DNA of 64,000 bases from Dolomedes plantarius (GCA_907164885.2 OU015500.1:55480976-55544975); one strand, 5' to 3'; positions 1 to 14,549 are shown, counted from the first letter of the stretch. The notes: generated from the sequence alone by a model not told the origin. A program made the numbers and translations.

Positions 1-630
1 TGTGGTAATGTTTGTAATTAAGTAAGATTAGAGTAATGTATAGTTGTAGTACCTATGTTAAAATATGTTAAATGAAACTGCTTAATGTGTTGGCGGATAG
101 AAGCTAAACGAGTTGTAGGGTACTTTGTTGGCTATGACTGGCCGAAAGGTACGGGTGCTAACGCCCTTAAGTTTATAATTGAACCGAGAAGGTTATCTGC
201 AGATAGAATGGCCTTGAGGCTATGTTTTTGTTGTTTTCAGTATGAAATTGTTAACGTAAGTTTTTTAGTGCATTATGAGTATTTTGTTTGTCTTAATCAT
301 GTATGAATTTATTATGTGTTTAGCTAATGTAATATCAGTGTAATGATTATCTGCATCTCTTACTGGAAATTGAATTGATGTTTTTCACTCTCGAAAAGTA
401 TTCGGAGTGCAGGTTTAGGAATGATGTGTCCCAGACTGAGTGCAGTTTAGGGCATTTTCGAGGGAAATTTCTAAAGTAGGCGGAAATTGACTCTAGGAAG
501 TTAGGGCTGAAGAAAGCCAAATGGTATTGACCTCTTTGGAAATGTTTCGTGTGGGCATACCTAAAGGGACCTACAGAACTTTCCATTAGACTTTTTTATG
601 TATAAAAAAGCCTTTAAAGGGGGGAGGAGC
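1..630. other. unassigned sequence upstream of an LTR candidate
   Basis: No complete gene is visible. A short open frame at 85-306 (73 residues) resembles no family I can name. The last part (about 340-630) is less AT-rich than the surroundings and leads into a purine tract at 617-629, so it may be the 3' internal end of a retroelement whose LTR begins at 631. This is an inference from the purine tract and the TG that follows it. Confidence 0.3.
617..629 (+). promoter_or_regulatory. candidate polypurine tract
   Basis: A run of A and G with six consecutive G residues (aaaggggggagga) sits directly before the TGTGATGG that opens the candidate LTR. In LTR retroelements such a tract primes plus-strand DNA synthesis immediately 5' of the 3' LTR. 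The position is right for that role; the function is inferred. Confidence 0.45.
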
Positions 631-1209
631 TGTGATGGCGGCGGGCCCTCTGCTTAACCCCCGGTATATTAGATATAAAATTTTGTGAAGTTTCTTTTCA
701 GTTTTGAATGTTTACCAGAGGCGAGTCCAGGTAATCAATCAAGAGGCTCTCTGGTAAACAGATGACAACCAGGACCGGATGTGCAAATGGTTTTGTGGAC
801 AACTGGTTCCGGAGGTATGCAGCGGGAAGAAACCGGTTTGAACTGGGGTTGGTCTGTGCAGGAGAGAGCAAGCTAGCGTCGTGACAGGAGACAGAGAGAG
901 ACAGGGGTCCGGTGGAGGTCGATTTTGTCTCGGACCTGAGTTTACGTGTGCGGAGAAGCCACGTGGAGGTGATCGCGATTTGTTTGGTGAATTAATTGAT
1001 TTGGCTGGAGGCCATGCATGCACTGGAGGTGCAAAACTCATATGGAGTTAATGTAATTATGTAAATACGCTAAAGAATAAAGGTTCTTGTTTTACGTTCC
1101 TTAATCCAGCGTATTCTCAGTGATTTCTGAGGGAACCGGGTGGCTAGGAATTAGCCATAGCTCGGCGCGCTATCGAAATAGACTGGGCAGTGAAGACGAA
1201 TAGCACCCA
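631..1209 (+). repeat. candidate LTR (3' or solo) of a retroelement
   Basis: The segment opens with TG just after a polypurine tract, is clearly more GC-rich than its flanks, has a TATA-like stretch at about 663-680 and an AATAAA at 1076-1081, followed by about 110-130 bp that would be R-U5. These are the parts expected in order in an LTR. The 3' edge is uncertain: CA dinucleotides at about 1189, 1204 and 1209 are all possible ends. No second copy of this LTR is present in the window, so the pairing test cannot be made. It could be a 3' LTR of an element truncated by the window edge or a decayed solo LTR. Confidence 0.45.
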
Positions 1210-1566
1210 GTATATGATAGTATGCTTTAAACTTGATCACTATTGAATGGAAATTTCTATTATTCGCTATCTTAAATATCTACAAGTTACGACTTTAGAA
1301 AATAATGTTTCATTGGTGAAATTGATGCTAGATAAATAACTTTATAGCTATGAAATTTGCTAGTAGAACATTTCTTTTCATATTTTTTTTATTTTAGAAA
1401 TAATTTCTATAACAGCTGGACCACAAACTTCTGACTTCCAAATTTCAAATATATGTACTATTAAATAAAAGTGTAATGGTGCGACCATATAGTGGATATT
1501 TTAATATCGGTGATAACCGGAAACATTAATCTGGTATAGAATAATAACTTGATTTATTGCTATACT
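1210..1566. other. AT-rich spacer, nothing recognised
   Basis: Low-complexity AT-rich DNA between the LTR candidate and the microsatellite that precedes the mariner element. No coding frame or repeat that I can name. Confidence 0.6.
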
Positions 1567-1604
1567 CACACACACACAGACACAGACACACACACACAGA
1601 CACA

Positions 1605-1680
<76 letters not shown>
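1567..1680. repeat. compound microsatellite (CA)n with CAGA interruptions, then (TA)n
   Basis: Dinucleotide repeat that changes from CA (with interspersed CAGA) to TA at about 1646. It abuts the left terminal inverted repeat of the mariner-like element, so the element's TA target site lies inside the tract. Confidence 0.98.
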
Positions 1681-1682
<2 letters not shown>

Positions 1683-1683
<1 letters not shown>

Positions 1684-1830
1684 TGGGTGATCCAAAAGTC
1701 GGGATGAACTTTAAAAATGAATAATTCGAAAAATAATAAAGAAAAAAAGATGCGGTTTGCACCAAACGGATGGAAAAGAAGCCGGGTTTTGTGTGTAATA
1801 GTTATGTTGGCGACCAAAAGATGGCGTTGT
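1683..1830 (+). repeat. left terminal inverted repeat of mariner-like element
   Basis: Pairs imperfectly with about 3029-3177. Differences are scattered substitutions and small indels, including a T-run insertion in the right arm near 3048. Confidence 0.85.
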
Positions 1831-1913
1831 CGGATTTCTCATATAGGATTATGCAAAGCAACAAACGATATAAAAAGGAGCAACTGCAGCAGGTAATGGT
1901 AGTCGAAGCTTAT

Positions 1914-2938
1914 ATGCATCGAATTGCTGTCCATAGTTGAGAAAGCCCTCTTAGTTAAACTGTATTATAAGAATTCGGAAAGTGCTATTGCGGCATTGCG
2001 AGCATATCGCTACATGAAGGGTATGCGAGATAGCAAAGGACCAATAACGTCTTCCGCATTGAACAAAATAATGAAGAAATTTGAAGCTACAGGTTCTTTG
2101 GCGTCACTTCCAAGAAGTGAACGCCTCTCATGTCAGCGGTTTCATGGGAAGTGCAGTACTCGAGAAGTTTCAAGGCAGACAGGAGTGTCATACGTAAGTG
2201 TCTAGAGAGCACTGCGAATAACCTTGAAACGGTATCCCTACAAGTTGCAACATAACTAAGAACTGAAACCTCTTGACTTCGACTCTCGCCAAGATCTTGC
2301 GAATTTGGTATTCAATAAGATGGAAGAACAAGCACGACTGGCTTCACACTGTGCTTTGGACACATGAAGCGCATTTCACACTCTCTGGCGCCGTTAACAC
2401 CCACAATTGTCGAGTGTGGACCACAGAAAATCCACATGCATTTGTTGAGGTACCCTTGCAACAGCCTAAAGTGACAGTCTGGTGTGGCTTCAATGCTGAT
2501 TTCATAATTGGTCCATTTTTTTTCGAGGAAGTCACAAAGACGGGTTTCAAAACAGTTTCTGTCACTGGTCAGCGATATGCAGCACTGTTACAGAAAAACA
2601 TTATTCCTGAACTGCAAGCGTGACAGGCACTCCAAACAGTCACCTTTATGCAAGATGGAGCACCACCTCATATTGCTCTGCCTGTGCAATGCCTGCTGCG
2701 CTCAACATTTGGGGAGGATCGCATTATCAGTCGATGCTTTAATCACGCATGGCCTCCAAGATCTCCCGATCTGACACCCTGTGACTTTTGGCTATCACTA
2801 GCAGCACTGAAAGATGCCATCCGACAAAATGTGTCTGCCACAACGCAAGAAATGCTACTCAATGCTGTGAATGGTGTGGTGACTCGTCTCACAGCGGTAC
2901 TTCTGAATGATGGACAGCACATTAAACATTTACTGTAA
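1914..2938 (+). pseudogene. mariner-like transposase with N-terminal HTH, inactivated
   Basis: The product would be a cut-and-paste transposase. The first part (1924-2205) reads as a helix-turn-helix DNA-binding region of the kind described as DUF4817, with conserved VEKALLVKLYY and TGSLASLPRS stretches. The second (about 2320-2623) is the start of a DDE nuclease, with LWTHEAHFTLSG and VTVWCGF. The third (2648-2938) carries MQDGAPPH and WPPRSPDLTPCDFWL. The first catalytic Asp of the usual SDEAHF-type motif is replaced by His (THEAHF). The second and third Asp residues are present with 42 residues between them by my count. The reading frame is interrupted after 2205, before about 2320 and at 2621-2623. 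The likely start is the ATG at 1914, with a small frame break before the long HTH frame. Confidence 0.85.
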
Positions 2939-3028
2939 TTAACTGTAATTAAGCTGACTTGAAACTTGTTAACATTTTTTCATTTGTAAATCATCTTTTG
3001 GTGAAATAAAAAACTATAGCGCCATCTG

Positions 3029-6849
<3,821 letters not shown>

Positions 6850-7310
6850 CTCAGATAGTCAGGTAGCTGGCAGAGGAATGTGGCTAGACTGGGGTCAGCC
6901 GCATAGAGAGCCGAGGCTAGACTGGGACATGTTAAGGGTTACACTGGCACCACAAATGTCGGAGTCTGATTTGGCCCGATGCCATCGCAATTTCAACCCA
7001 GCATCCCCAGGAGTGATGTTTGGAGGTTCGTACTTCCCCCTCCTTTCCACCGACATCAAGGAAGCACTTTCAGGTTTATAGATTTAACGTGCCCATAACT
7101 TATCTAGACATGAGTGTATTTAATGGATACGCTGGCGTTCGACTGAACACCGACCTGAAGTCCGAAATCCAACGAGCTACCACCTGGCGACCTCTGGCCC
7201 ACGGATGTATCATTCCTGTATCTAGTGTAACTTTGTACTTGTTAGTGGCGACCCAAAGCTACTTGATCACGTTCGGGATATATAATAGGGGATTTGGTTG
7301 TCTTTAAACG
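6850..7310 (+). repeat. GC-elevated LTR-like segment with a possible primer binding site
   Basis: This block has a base composition unlike its AT-rich flanks and contains TGGCGACCC at about 7232-7250, which resembles the start of a retroelement primer binding site. A similar GGCGACCCC occurs on the minus strand near 62390. No paired copy, polypurine tract or coding region was found, so this is only a suggestion. Two short open frames (6878-7081, 7020-7307) overlap it and carry no known motif. Confidence 0.25.
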
Positions 7311-7349
7311 ACAATCAATAGTTCTATGGATTAGTAGTACGGTTAAATA

Positions 7350-7484
7350 TAACTAAAAAGTAACTAATTCAACGGAGAAAGGTAATTACTAACAGGAAGA
7401 ATGCAGATAAAATAAACCGAAATCACGAACTTTGGGCTCAAAGCACCATAAATGCAAGATTCTGTAGCAGTAAAAGAACTAAAC
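7350..7484 (+). repeat. dispersed repeat, copy A
   Basis: Shares GCAAGATTCTGTAGCAG, GAACTAAACCAT and the preceding AAATCACG-type stretch with copy B (36628-36843) and copy C (39896-40075), all in the same orientation. Copy A diverges from the others after ACCAT at about 7484. Copy C lies next to a reverse-transcriptase remnant, which suggests the family is an end of that element. Confidence 0.7.
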
Positions 7485-8170
7485 CATATAACGTTATTTT
7501 AGTTATATTTGTCTGTTTTCAGTATGAGTATTTTTGCAATTGCGTAATATTTTATTGAAAAGTTAACATTTTTCGACGCTAGGGTAGGTTTTCTGTTAAT
7601 TTGTTAGGCTGTATATACCTTCTTTATATGTATTATTTCGTGTTGAATTATTTATATTATTTGTGTTAGTAGTAGGGTTGTTATATCATGGAATTATGAG
7701 TTTCGTGAATTGCGTATTATCACGAGTATGGCAACAACAAGCCTGACGTCATCTGGCTTTCAAACTGTTAGACGAATTCAGATAAATTTGATACTGTAAT
7801 GGATTTGTCAATCATTTTCGAAATAATCGTGCTTAAGCAAAACTATGTGTTTCACTGCGAAATTTTCCCGCCTCCTGCTAGTGGCGGTTCACACATGATC
7901 AGATCTTATTTCCGGGGAAAAAAGACTGAGAGCGTGATAGTCCTACAGCACGGTCAAATATGTGGAATAAGATGCAGTAGTGGGTCATACCCAACGCGAC
8001 AAAAGTGAAAAGAACTTATTTTTTTGGGAGGAGGGACACGGGAATGAATGAAACAAATGGAAAAATAATAATTTGTGGTATCGAAGTGTTGACCATCGGT
8101 GAGCCACCGTGAGACGCCAAATCACCCTGTTCAATTTAGGACCTGGGGAGTCATGCCTCGTGGCCCACAA
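7485..8170. other. unassigned region
   Basis: No gene recognised. A 69-codon open frame at 7799-8008 includes a Pro-rich FPPPASGGSH stretch; I do not know its origin and do not call it a gene. Confidence 0.45.
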
Positions 8171-8171
8171 C

Positions 8172-8250
8172 AGAGGTTGCATCAACTATGTTGCATCATC
8201 TCTGTTGCAGAGGTTGCATCAACTCTGTTGCATCATCTCTGTTGTGGCAA
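8172..8250 (+). repeat. short tandem repeat, unit about 37 bp, 2 copies
   Basis: The block AGAGGTTGCATCAACT.TGTTGCATCATCTCTGTTG occurs twice in tandem with almost no difference. Confidence 0.85.
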
Positions 8251-8270
8251 CAGCAAGCCATGGCTTGCTG
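8251..8270. repeat. perfect 20-bp palindrome
   Basis: CAGCAAGCCATGGCTTGCTG equals its own reverse complement. It directly follows the short tandem repeat. Function unknown. Confidence 0.9.
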
Positions 8271-8392
8271 CTTATCATGCTGAAAGCTCTATGATGCAGC
8301 TGCTTGTGAAACCCCTTCCATTTTTCACCTTATAGGGAAAATGGAACATATAGAAAGAAATTGCTGATTTAGCAATAATAAATATATATAAA

Positions 8393-8617
8393 CGGTCGAG
8401 GTGGCCCTGTGGTAAACACGTTGGCTTTCGGTGCTGAGGGTGCTCAGAACGAATCCTGGTGCGCGCCTCTAAAATACCTCCGTTCGTGTCGTCCCTTCAT
8501 GGGGGTAATGTTGTTCCACCTATATTGTGCTCCCATAATAAAATGGCTAGCAAAATTGCGGTAAATAACAACAGGCGAATGTCTAACGACAAAGTGCATC
8601 CGCATTAGAAAAAAAAT
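8393..8617 (+). mobile_element. tRNA-derived SINE
   Basis: The 5' head reads as a tRNA-like pol III promoter: TGGCCCTGTGG at about 8402 fits box A, and GAACGAATCC at about 8447 fits a degenerate box B at the normal spacing. A tRNA-unrelated body follows, and the element ends in an A-rich tail (8609-8617). The general plan (tRNA-like head, body, A tail) is that of a SINE; the family is unknown to me. No clear target-site duplication was found. Confidence 0.7.
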
Positions 8618-9700
8618 AATAGTAATCAGTAGTGCTCCCAGGGTTACCTACGGTGATATCTTCCGGCAAGCCTCCGATCAATGTGTCCAGGATTTAAGAG
8701 AATAAGACTAAATCTCGCAACTTACAGGAATTTTGGCCATCCATTTACAGAAAACTATTGAAGGAAACTATCAGTAAGTAAAGAAATAATGTATTCTAAA
8801 TCTTGGACACACCATTGCTGTTAAATTTCACAGGAATACTTTAGTATTCTTTCAGTTTTCAAATTGGATAATTTATTGAAAATTGAGTATAGAGTACAAT
8901 GAAAATGAAAAAAAAATCTTGAAAATTTCAACTATAGCTTAAATTTAAGCTAATTCAATTTAAAGTGTTTTTGTTGAAAAGGAAAAATTATTTTCTTTTC
9001 CTTAATTACTATCGCAACTTTGGGTTTTTAGAAATGAAAAAAATTAAGTTGTTTCATTCGAATTTTCCGGTCATTATTCGTCACATTTTTATTTCTAGTC
9101 TACGTATGTGGATATTTCTTCTTTCAAAAACAACATAAATCTACAACAGTGTCTCAACTGCAAAAAAAGTTGTTGTTAAGCGCTATAGCAGAATAGACAA
9201 AAAAATGGTCCTGGCAAATTTCCACTTATATTTCAAGACGTGTGATTCGAGATCTTTAGGCATGCTCTGCTAGATTCTTTATGACTTCCCTTTGTGCATG
9301 GAAAAAGCATTTTTTCCCCTGTCTTTTTTATTATGTTTGCTGTGAATGTATTTTCTAATATTTTCTCGGAGATAAATCTCGAGGAAAATCTATTTATGAA
9401 ACCATAACAAATGAAAGAGTTTTTTAGTGGTATTAGATTTTATTTCAGAAATACGAAAAGTCCCCCTTTCCTTAAAAATAAGACCGGAATTTTTTAACGC
9501 CGTAACCCAGAATTTAAATCAAAACGCATTTGACGTGATTTTTTTTCTTTTATTGCACTTTTATATATGTATTTTTTTCTTTAATCCATAATGTGCATTT
9601 TTATACAAACTGTCTAAATGTATTGCTTAGGATTTATGTTTTTGCTTTTCTTTGCACAATGAATAAGTGAGCTGATATTATATTTTTATTACAATCAATA
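8618..9700. other. AT-rich region, nothing recognised
   Basis: Dense stops in all frames and several T and A homopolymers; no element edge seen. Confidence 0.55.
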
Positions 9701-9875
9701 TGCTCATAATATTCAAGTGGGTTAAAGAACTGAACATTTAAAAATATGTCTAATATATAGCAACTCTTGAAAATTGATATTTCATTTAATCAAAGTTCTT
9801 AGAATATATTAGCAGTCAACCAAGAACATCCCTAAAGTCCTTTAAAACTATGAGGTGCTATTCAAATTCACATAA

Positions 9876-9879
<4 letters not shown>

Positions 9880-9929
<50 letters not shown>
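9880..9929. repeat. (TA)n microsatellite
   Basis: About 50 bp of TA inside the first unit of the old tandem repeat. Confidence 0.97.
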
Positions 9930-9933
<4 letters not shown>

Positions 9934-10109
9934 TAGATAAGACTAACGCGAATAAAAACACTTTAAATACGAAACCATGAAAGGGAATTTAGGAAAATCT
10001 TTTTTACCTTATATCCTGAGAAATGAAATAATATAGAGATAAATATATTTGTGTTCACTATGAGGTAGATAGTGATAATTTTCATGCGGGTGAGAAAATT
10101 GAATATGAT

Positions 10110-10153
10110 ATATGATATTGAATTGATATATGATATTGAATTGATATATGATA
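10110..10153 (+). repeat. short tandem repeat, unit about 20 bp
   Basis: GATATATGATATTGAATT is repeated about 2.5 times in tandem. Confidence 0.85.
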
Positions 10154-10639
10154 ATTATCAAGTAGGTTAAAAAAATGAATATTTTATTTTAATTGCGAAA
10201 AGTAGAATAATTGATGAATCATGATATACAATACCAAACCTGTTCTTTGAAATATGTAAGCAGTCAAGAAAGATCATCTGGTAAAATCATTTTAAATTAT
10301 GGCCTGTTATTCTAATTTTTGAAAATTGTAAGTAGGTTAAAGCCTTTCATAATTTAAGAAAATACACTGACGGACAAAACTTAAGGATTGAAAGTATTCA
10401 AATGATTTTTACCCGAAAAATAAAACCCAAATGGCAGAGGTGATTTGCATAATATAATCCTACCTGATAAGTAGAAAGATGATGAATAATTAAATTTTCA
10501 GATTTTCTTGTTGCACGGCTCATGACAGGGCTGAACTTAATAAAAGAAGTTTTCTAGCGAAAATTTAGAGTTCTCGTCGTTTAAAGATATTAAAGTAAAT
10601 TGCAATTGTGTTGCAGGTGATACAAATATACGGCTAGAT

Positions 10640-11640
10640 GCTATTAGAAGAATTTTTCAGTGATGGAACAATTGGTAAGTTGGAAAAATTATCCAGAGAG
10701 AATAACGTAGCCAAAGAGTTTGGTATTGCCCAGAGCATTCTTTCACTCGTGTGGTAGACGTTCCAAGCAACAGGGACAACTGTTAGAAATTTCAGTGGCA
10801 GTTTTTGAAAGAAATTGACACCAATGTATGAACTACAAGTACATAGCGTCCTACAGGGCAAAATAGATAGATGGCAGATGCAATATTGCAAGACAACTGC
10901 AGATGGCTACATGTTAAAAAGTATCGTGATAAACGGTGACTAGATGTTTGCATAAAGAAAGCCTATTCGTACGGAGACCAGTTCGTTGCAGCTACCTAAA
11001 GCCTGCACATTGGAGGCACCGTCTAAAATGATGTGAGGATTCATTTTACTGCCCAGAAATAGGGCACAGTACTCTTCACGGATTATAGTTGCTTCAGTCT
11101 ATCTAGTGATTTTGGACGTCAGTTAATCTAGACAGAGGTGGAAACATAGAAATAATTCAAACATTACCAAAAGAGATCGTTATGCAGGGGCAGGTGTCAG
11201 GGTCTGGGAAAGCATCGTGCTAAATAGTCACACTGAGCTTCATATTTTTAAACGTAGTTCAGTAACAGAAAATCGCTACTGCAGTATGGTGATCATTTAT
11301 CACGTACGTCTTTTCTGAGGTGCCATTGGTTATCATGGAAGATAAAGACATGGAAGATAAAGACAAGTTTTCATGGAAGATAAAGACAAACCTCATAGTG
11401 CGTGTGCTATGGATGAACTATTGGAAAGTGAAGGTGTTACTCGTGTATATTGGCCTGTGAAGTCTACAGACCTGAATCTAATTGAACATGTGTGGAACAT
11501 TCTGGACAAAAGACTTACGACACGCATACCTCCACTGCAAAATGCCCATGAACTGAAAATAGCACCAAAAGAGAAATGAACCATGTTACCCAAACAGCTT
11601 ATAGACCATATCGTTAAAAGAATGGTTAGACACTGAAAAA
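10640..11640 (+). pseudogene. Tc1-like transposase remnant
   Basis: Only scattered parts of the transposase remain. The best part is 11373-11579, which keeps the end of the DDE domain: a degenerate PHSA...DELLESEGV segment where the second catalytic Asp would lie just upstream, and WPVKSTDLNLIEHVWN, where the E of IEH is the usual third acidic residue of a DD34E enzyme. The normal SPDLNPIEH motif has become STDLNLIEH. Upstream of this the frame is broken many times. A 14-16-bp block (GGAAGATAAAGACA) is triplicated at about 11338-11390, disturbing the region just before the surviving frame. It cannot encode an active enzyme. Confidence 0.75.
11338..11391 (+). repeat. short direct repeats, three copies of GGAAGATAAAGACA
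   Basis: Two copies are in tandem and the third follows after about 9 bp; all lie inside the dead Tc1-like transposase. Confidence 0.9.
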
Positions 11641-12414
11641 CAACCATTGCAGTTAAGCACCATCATAGTCTGTACTAAACGCCACCTCCTTGCATTGATT
11701 GCTCCAACTTTGAGATATATAGTTTTGTACGATGATATGTAATACCTTCTAGCTATTTCTTAAAAAAATTCTAAAAATTAACGATTGCGTTCTTTTTTGC
11801 ATGTGTGTTATTTAATTCACTAATGTGTTACATACTGATGTCTCAGTGAGGGGGATTTCAGTCATCCAGGTTGCTCTATTGCAAAAAAAAACGTGAAAAA
11901 ACGAGAAGTTCTTAAGTTTGCACTCCAGTGTACTTTAAGTACGAAACCCTTAAATGTAAATTTTGGAAAATCGTTATTTACATCCTTAATCCTAACATTT
12001 TAAATAATGCAAAGATCAAAATCTTTATATTTTCCTTGAAGGCAGGAGATGGGGAAATCCTTACAAATGAAGTCATACTATTACACTTATTGCGCTATAA
12101 CAATCCCGTATGCTTGTCTCAATTTATTTTTAGAGATGTGTTGAATATACAGCACATAAGTTATATTATCCTAGATCTCAGATTAAGGAAGATACTCAAC
12201 GCATATTTGAGAGCTGAACTAAAAAATTATAAACCTACAATCTATATATTTAAGGTGCTAAGCCGATTCTTTGAGCGGCCTGTGAGAGAAAACTACTGAA
12301 TCAATTTACTTCATTTTAGTCTTAAACGAAAGATTTTCATCTATAGATTTGTCAAATTTGATTTTTGTAACCGCAATTTCTATTAATTAGCGATAATTTA
12401 CAATGAAACATAGA

Positions 12415-12527
12415 TTTCTGCACATGCTCAGTGACATTTTTAAATCTGGCTATAGATACTCACAAACCACGAGGCTGCGTTAATACATTAATTTGTTTCT
12501 GGGCATGTTCAGTGACAGGTTTAAATA
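12415..12527. repeat. short tandem repeat interrupted by a foldback element
   Basis: CTGCACATGCTCAGTGACA...TTTAAAT at about 12419 is repeated as CTGGGCATGTTCAGTGACA...TTTAAATA at about 12499. The rest of the second unit continues at 13301 after the foldback element (ATACTCAC...GTTAATTTGTTT). Confidence 0.7.
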
Positions 12528-13300
12528 CAGGGTGGTCATAAAAAACTTTGCCGATATATGGACCTCTAATGTTCAACCGATCGAGATGAGATTTCAGATA
12601 TAGTTATTCAGAGGTATGAGTTTGGGATTTTGCGAACGGCAACAATGTGGCGCTCACGGTTACGGCTATAGGTATAGAAACTCGAAATTTTCGAATGGCA
12701 ACGCCCACATTTTCCCGTCGCAAAATGCTCAGCGCAGGAGAAAACCGTAAATGGCGTTGGAACGGTACGTGTATCACAAAAAAACGGGCGTGTTATGCAC
12801 GCACAAAAAACAGCTCTGAAAACGGCCAACAAAAATACGATGATGGCACCCATCTGCAAAATGTGTAATCCAAATAAAAGTTTTATTTTGTCCTATCTGT
12901 GTTGTTATCAGTGATTGGTGCCTTGCCTCTGTCATATGCAAATTTCCTCCTCGCACCCCGATCGTCCTTTTGTTGGCCGTTCACAGAGCTGTTTTTTGTG
13001 CTTGCATAACGCGTCCGTTTTTTGTGATACACGTACCATCCCAACGCTATTTACGGTTTTCGTATGCGCTGAGCATTTTGCTGCGGGAAAATGTGGGCGT
13101 TGCGATTCGAAAATTTTGAGTAGCTATAACCGTAACTTTTCTGTACCTATAACCGCAACCGTGAGCGCCACTTTGTTGCCTCTCACAAAATCCCGAGTTC
13201 ATACCTCTGAATAACTACATCTGAAATCTCGTCTCGATCGGTTGAACAGAACGGCCGCTAGACGTACATGTATCGCCAAAGAGTTTTTATGACCACCCTC
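12528..13300. mobile_element. foldback / long-TIR non-autonomous element, TA target site
   Basis: The two halves are inverted copies of each other: the left arm (12528 to about 12840) pairs with the right arm (about 12967-13300). The ends read CAGGGTGGTCATAAAAA and GAGGGTGGTCATAAAAA, with TA on both outer sides (12526-12527, 13301-13302). Arms carry matching blocks such as ACGCCCACATTTTCCCG and AACAGCTCTGAAAACGGCC. The loop is about 125 bp. No transposase sequence is present. The TA target and the CAGGGTGG end, shared with the element at 23584, suggest mobilisation by a mariner-type transposase; that is inference. Confidence 0.85.
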
Positions 13301-13302
13301 TA

Positions 13303-14546
13303 TCTTTTTATATACTCACTAAGCCTGAGGACGAATAAACACGTTAATTTGTTTATTCCGTGGAATATCTCTTGCTCTCACTCGGCCATTTTTATTTTTA
13401 ATTAGGTTTGCGATATGTAGAATTCAACCTGAGGGAAATTATATATTTCGCGCTCTTGAGTAAACATATTTCTTTTTATTGGGTTAAATAGTAATTTTTA
13501 AAATTGTTTTTCACTGTTCTTAAAATTAGAATTTTCAATAGTTCCTTTATTTGCTATCCAGCAGTCATGCTTTGACGGGTACTAAATAGTTAGGGTTTAA
13601 ATTACAGTACTTAACCACTTTTTAAATTTTATTACAACAATACATTTCTATGTAACAAATGAAATGCATGTAGAAAGAATATTCTGATAACGTGGATGAT
13701 TCATATAATGAAAACTTAATATTACAGAAATTCCAAGAAAAGTTAATGAATTCTCTAGGAAATATATTTTCAATGCACTCAAATTCCCTGAAACAGTATG
13801 TGCTAAGAAAGCAATAAAATGGGTTTTGGAATAAGTAAATTAGAGTTATATTACGTAACACGAGTTAAATCTCAGAATGTAAATTTTGCATTAAGTTTTC
13901 TTTGTGTAATTAACAGTGACGAAACATAAGACGGAAGCTTGACATATTTTTAACAATCTCTCTATTGCTGGAGACATTATGTATGGCAGATTAGGTTTAG
14001 TTATGTAAGACATTTTGACCTCTTATTCTCATATCAGTCAAAAGGCTAGTTTTGGTTCATATTATTTTTTTATAGCTATTGGCAGGGTTATTTGTCCAAA
14101 GTATTTTATGGTGGAAAAACTTAGGGGAAATAATACGGTCCGAAAGTTTGTAGTAGCACATTAACCTCGTAGTTCCACAAAAGTGTAGAGAAGAAAGTTT
14201 TATTATTATTTTTACTTTAAAACATGAAATACTGCTTTCAGAATCAAATAAATCAAATGATATTTTTCTAGAGGAAATTTATTTCTACATGCATAATTTA
14301 TATTGTTTTGCCTATATGTATATCCTGATATCCATTAGTAATTTACTTCCATTGATTTCGGAATGGAATTTTTCACAACATGTTATCGAAAAGTGATGGG
14401 TAAATAATTCCTTCCAGGTCTACCCAATTTAAAATTATAGAGAATACTTTTATTGTATGCTTATTTAATGATCTAATAATTCATTTATTGCCATTAAGTG
14501 TTTTTATTTCGGAGCAGGAAATTTTGCAATTTCTATCTACAAAAAG

Positions 14547-14549
<3 letters not shown>
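13303..14549. other. AT-rich region, nothing recognised
   Basis: The first about 60 bp finish the interrupted tandem repeat. The rest is AT-rich with no supported gene or element. Confidence 0.55.

Larger units (their letters stand above)
9700..10362. repeat. old, diverged tandem repeat (period about 440 bp)
   Basis: Blocks recur in the same order: TTCAAGTGGGTTAAAG near 9716 and ATCAAGTAGGTTAAA near 10157; AGCAGTCAACCAAGAACATC near 9811 and AGCAGTCAAGAAAGATCATC near 10259; GTGCTATTCAAATT and CTGTTATTCTAATT after these. The second unit is interrupted by the Tc1-like element; its continuation CTTTAAGTACGAAACC at 11933 matches CTTTAAATACGAAACC at 9961. A (TA)n tract (9880-9929) lies in unit 1 at the place where unit 2 holds the transposon. 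Confidence 0.7.
10365..11930 (+). mobile_element. Tc1-like DNA transposon, decayed
   Basis: The ends are related inverted repeats, CACTGACGGACAAAACTTAAG on the left and CACTGGAGTGCAAACTTAAG read inward from the right. TA flanks both sides (10363-10364 and 11931-11932). The length of 1566 bp is typical of Tc1 elements. A transposase remnant is present on the + strand. The insertion lies inside the second unit of an old tandem repeat. Confidence 0.8.

Noticed and set aside
85..306. 73-codon open frame with EAKRVVGYFVGYDWPKGTG, faintly like a Copia integrase end
   Set aside because: Only a handful of residues match, no other Copia motif is nearby, and the following LTR candidate does not have a gene in the right place.
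1501..1817. Minus-strand frames rich in Tyr-Ile and Cys-Val over the microsatellite
   Set aside because: They are translations of (TA)n and (CA)n repeats, not genes; the same applies to all YIYIYI frames in the window.
11928..12299. 123-codon open frame after the Tc1-like element
   Set aside because: It is AT-driven (Ile, Leu, Lys, Asn, Tyr-rich), and its start is part of an old tandem repeat rather than a gene start.
12608..13214. Several open frames on both strands inside the foldback element
   Set aside because: They are mirror images created by the inverted arms; no family match.
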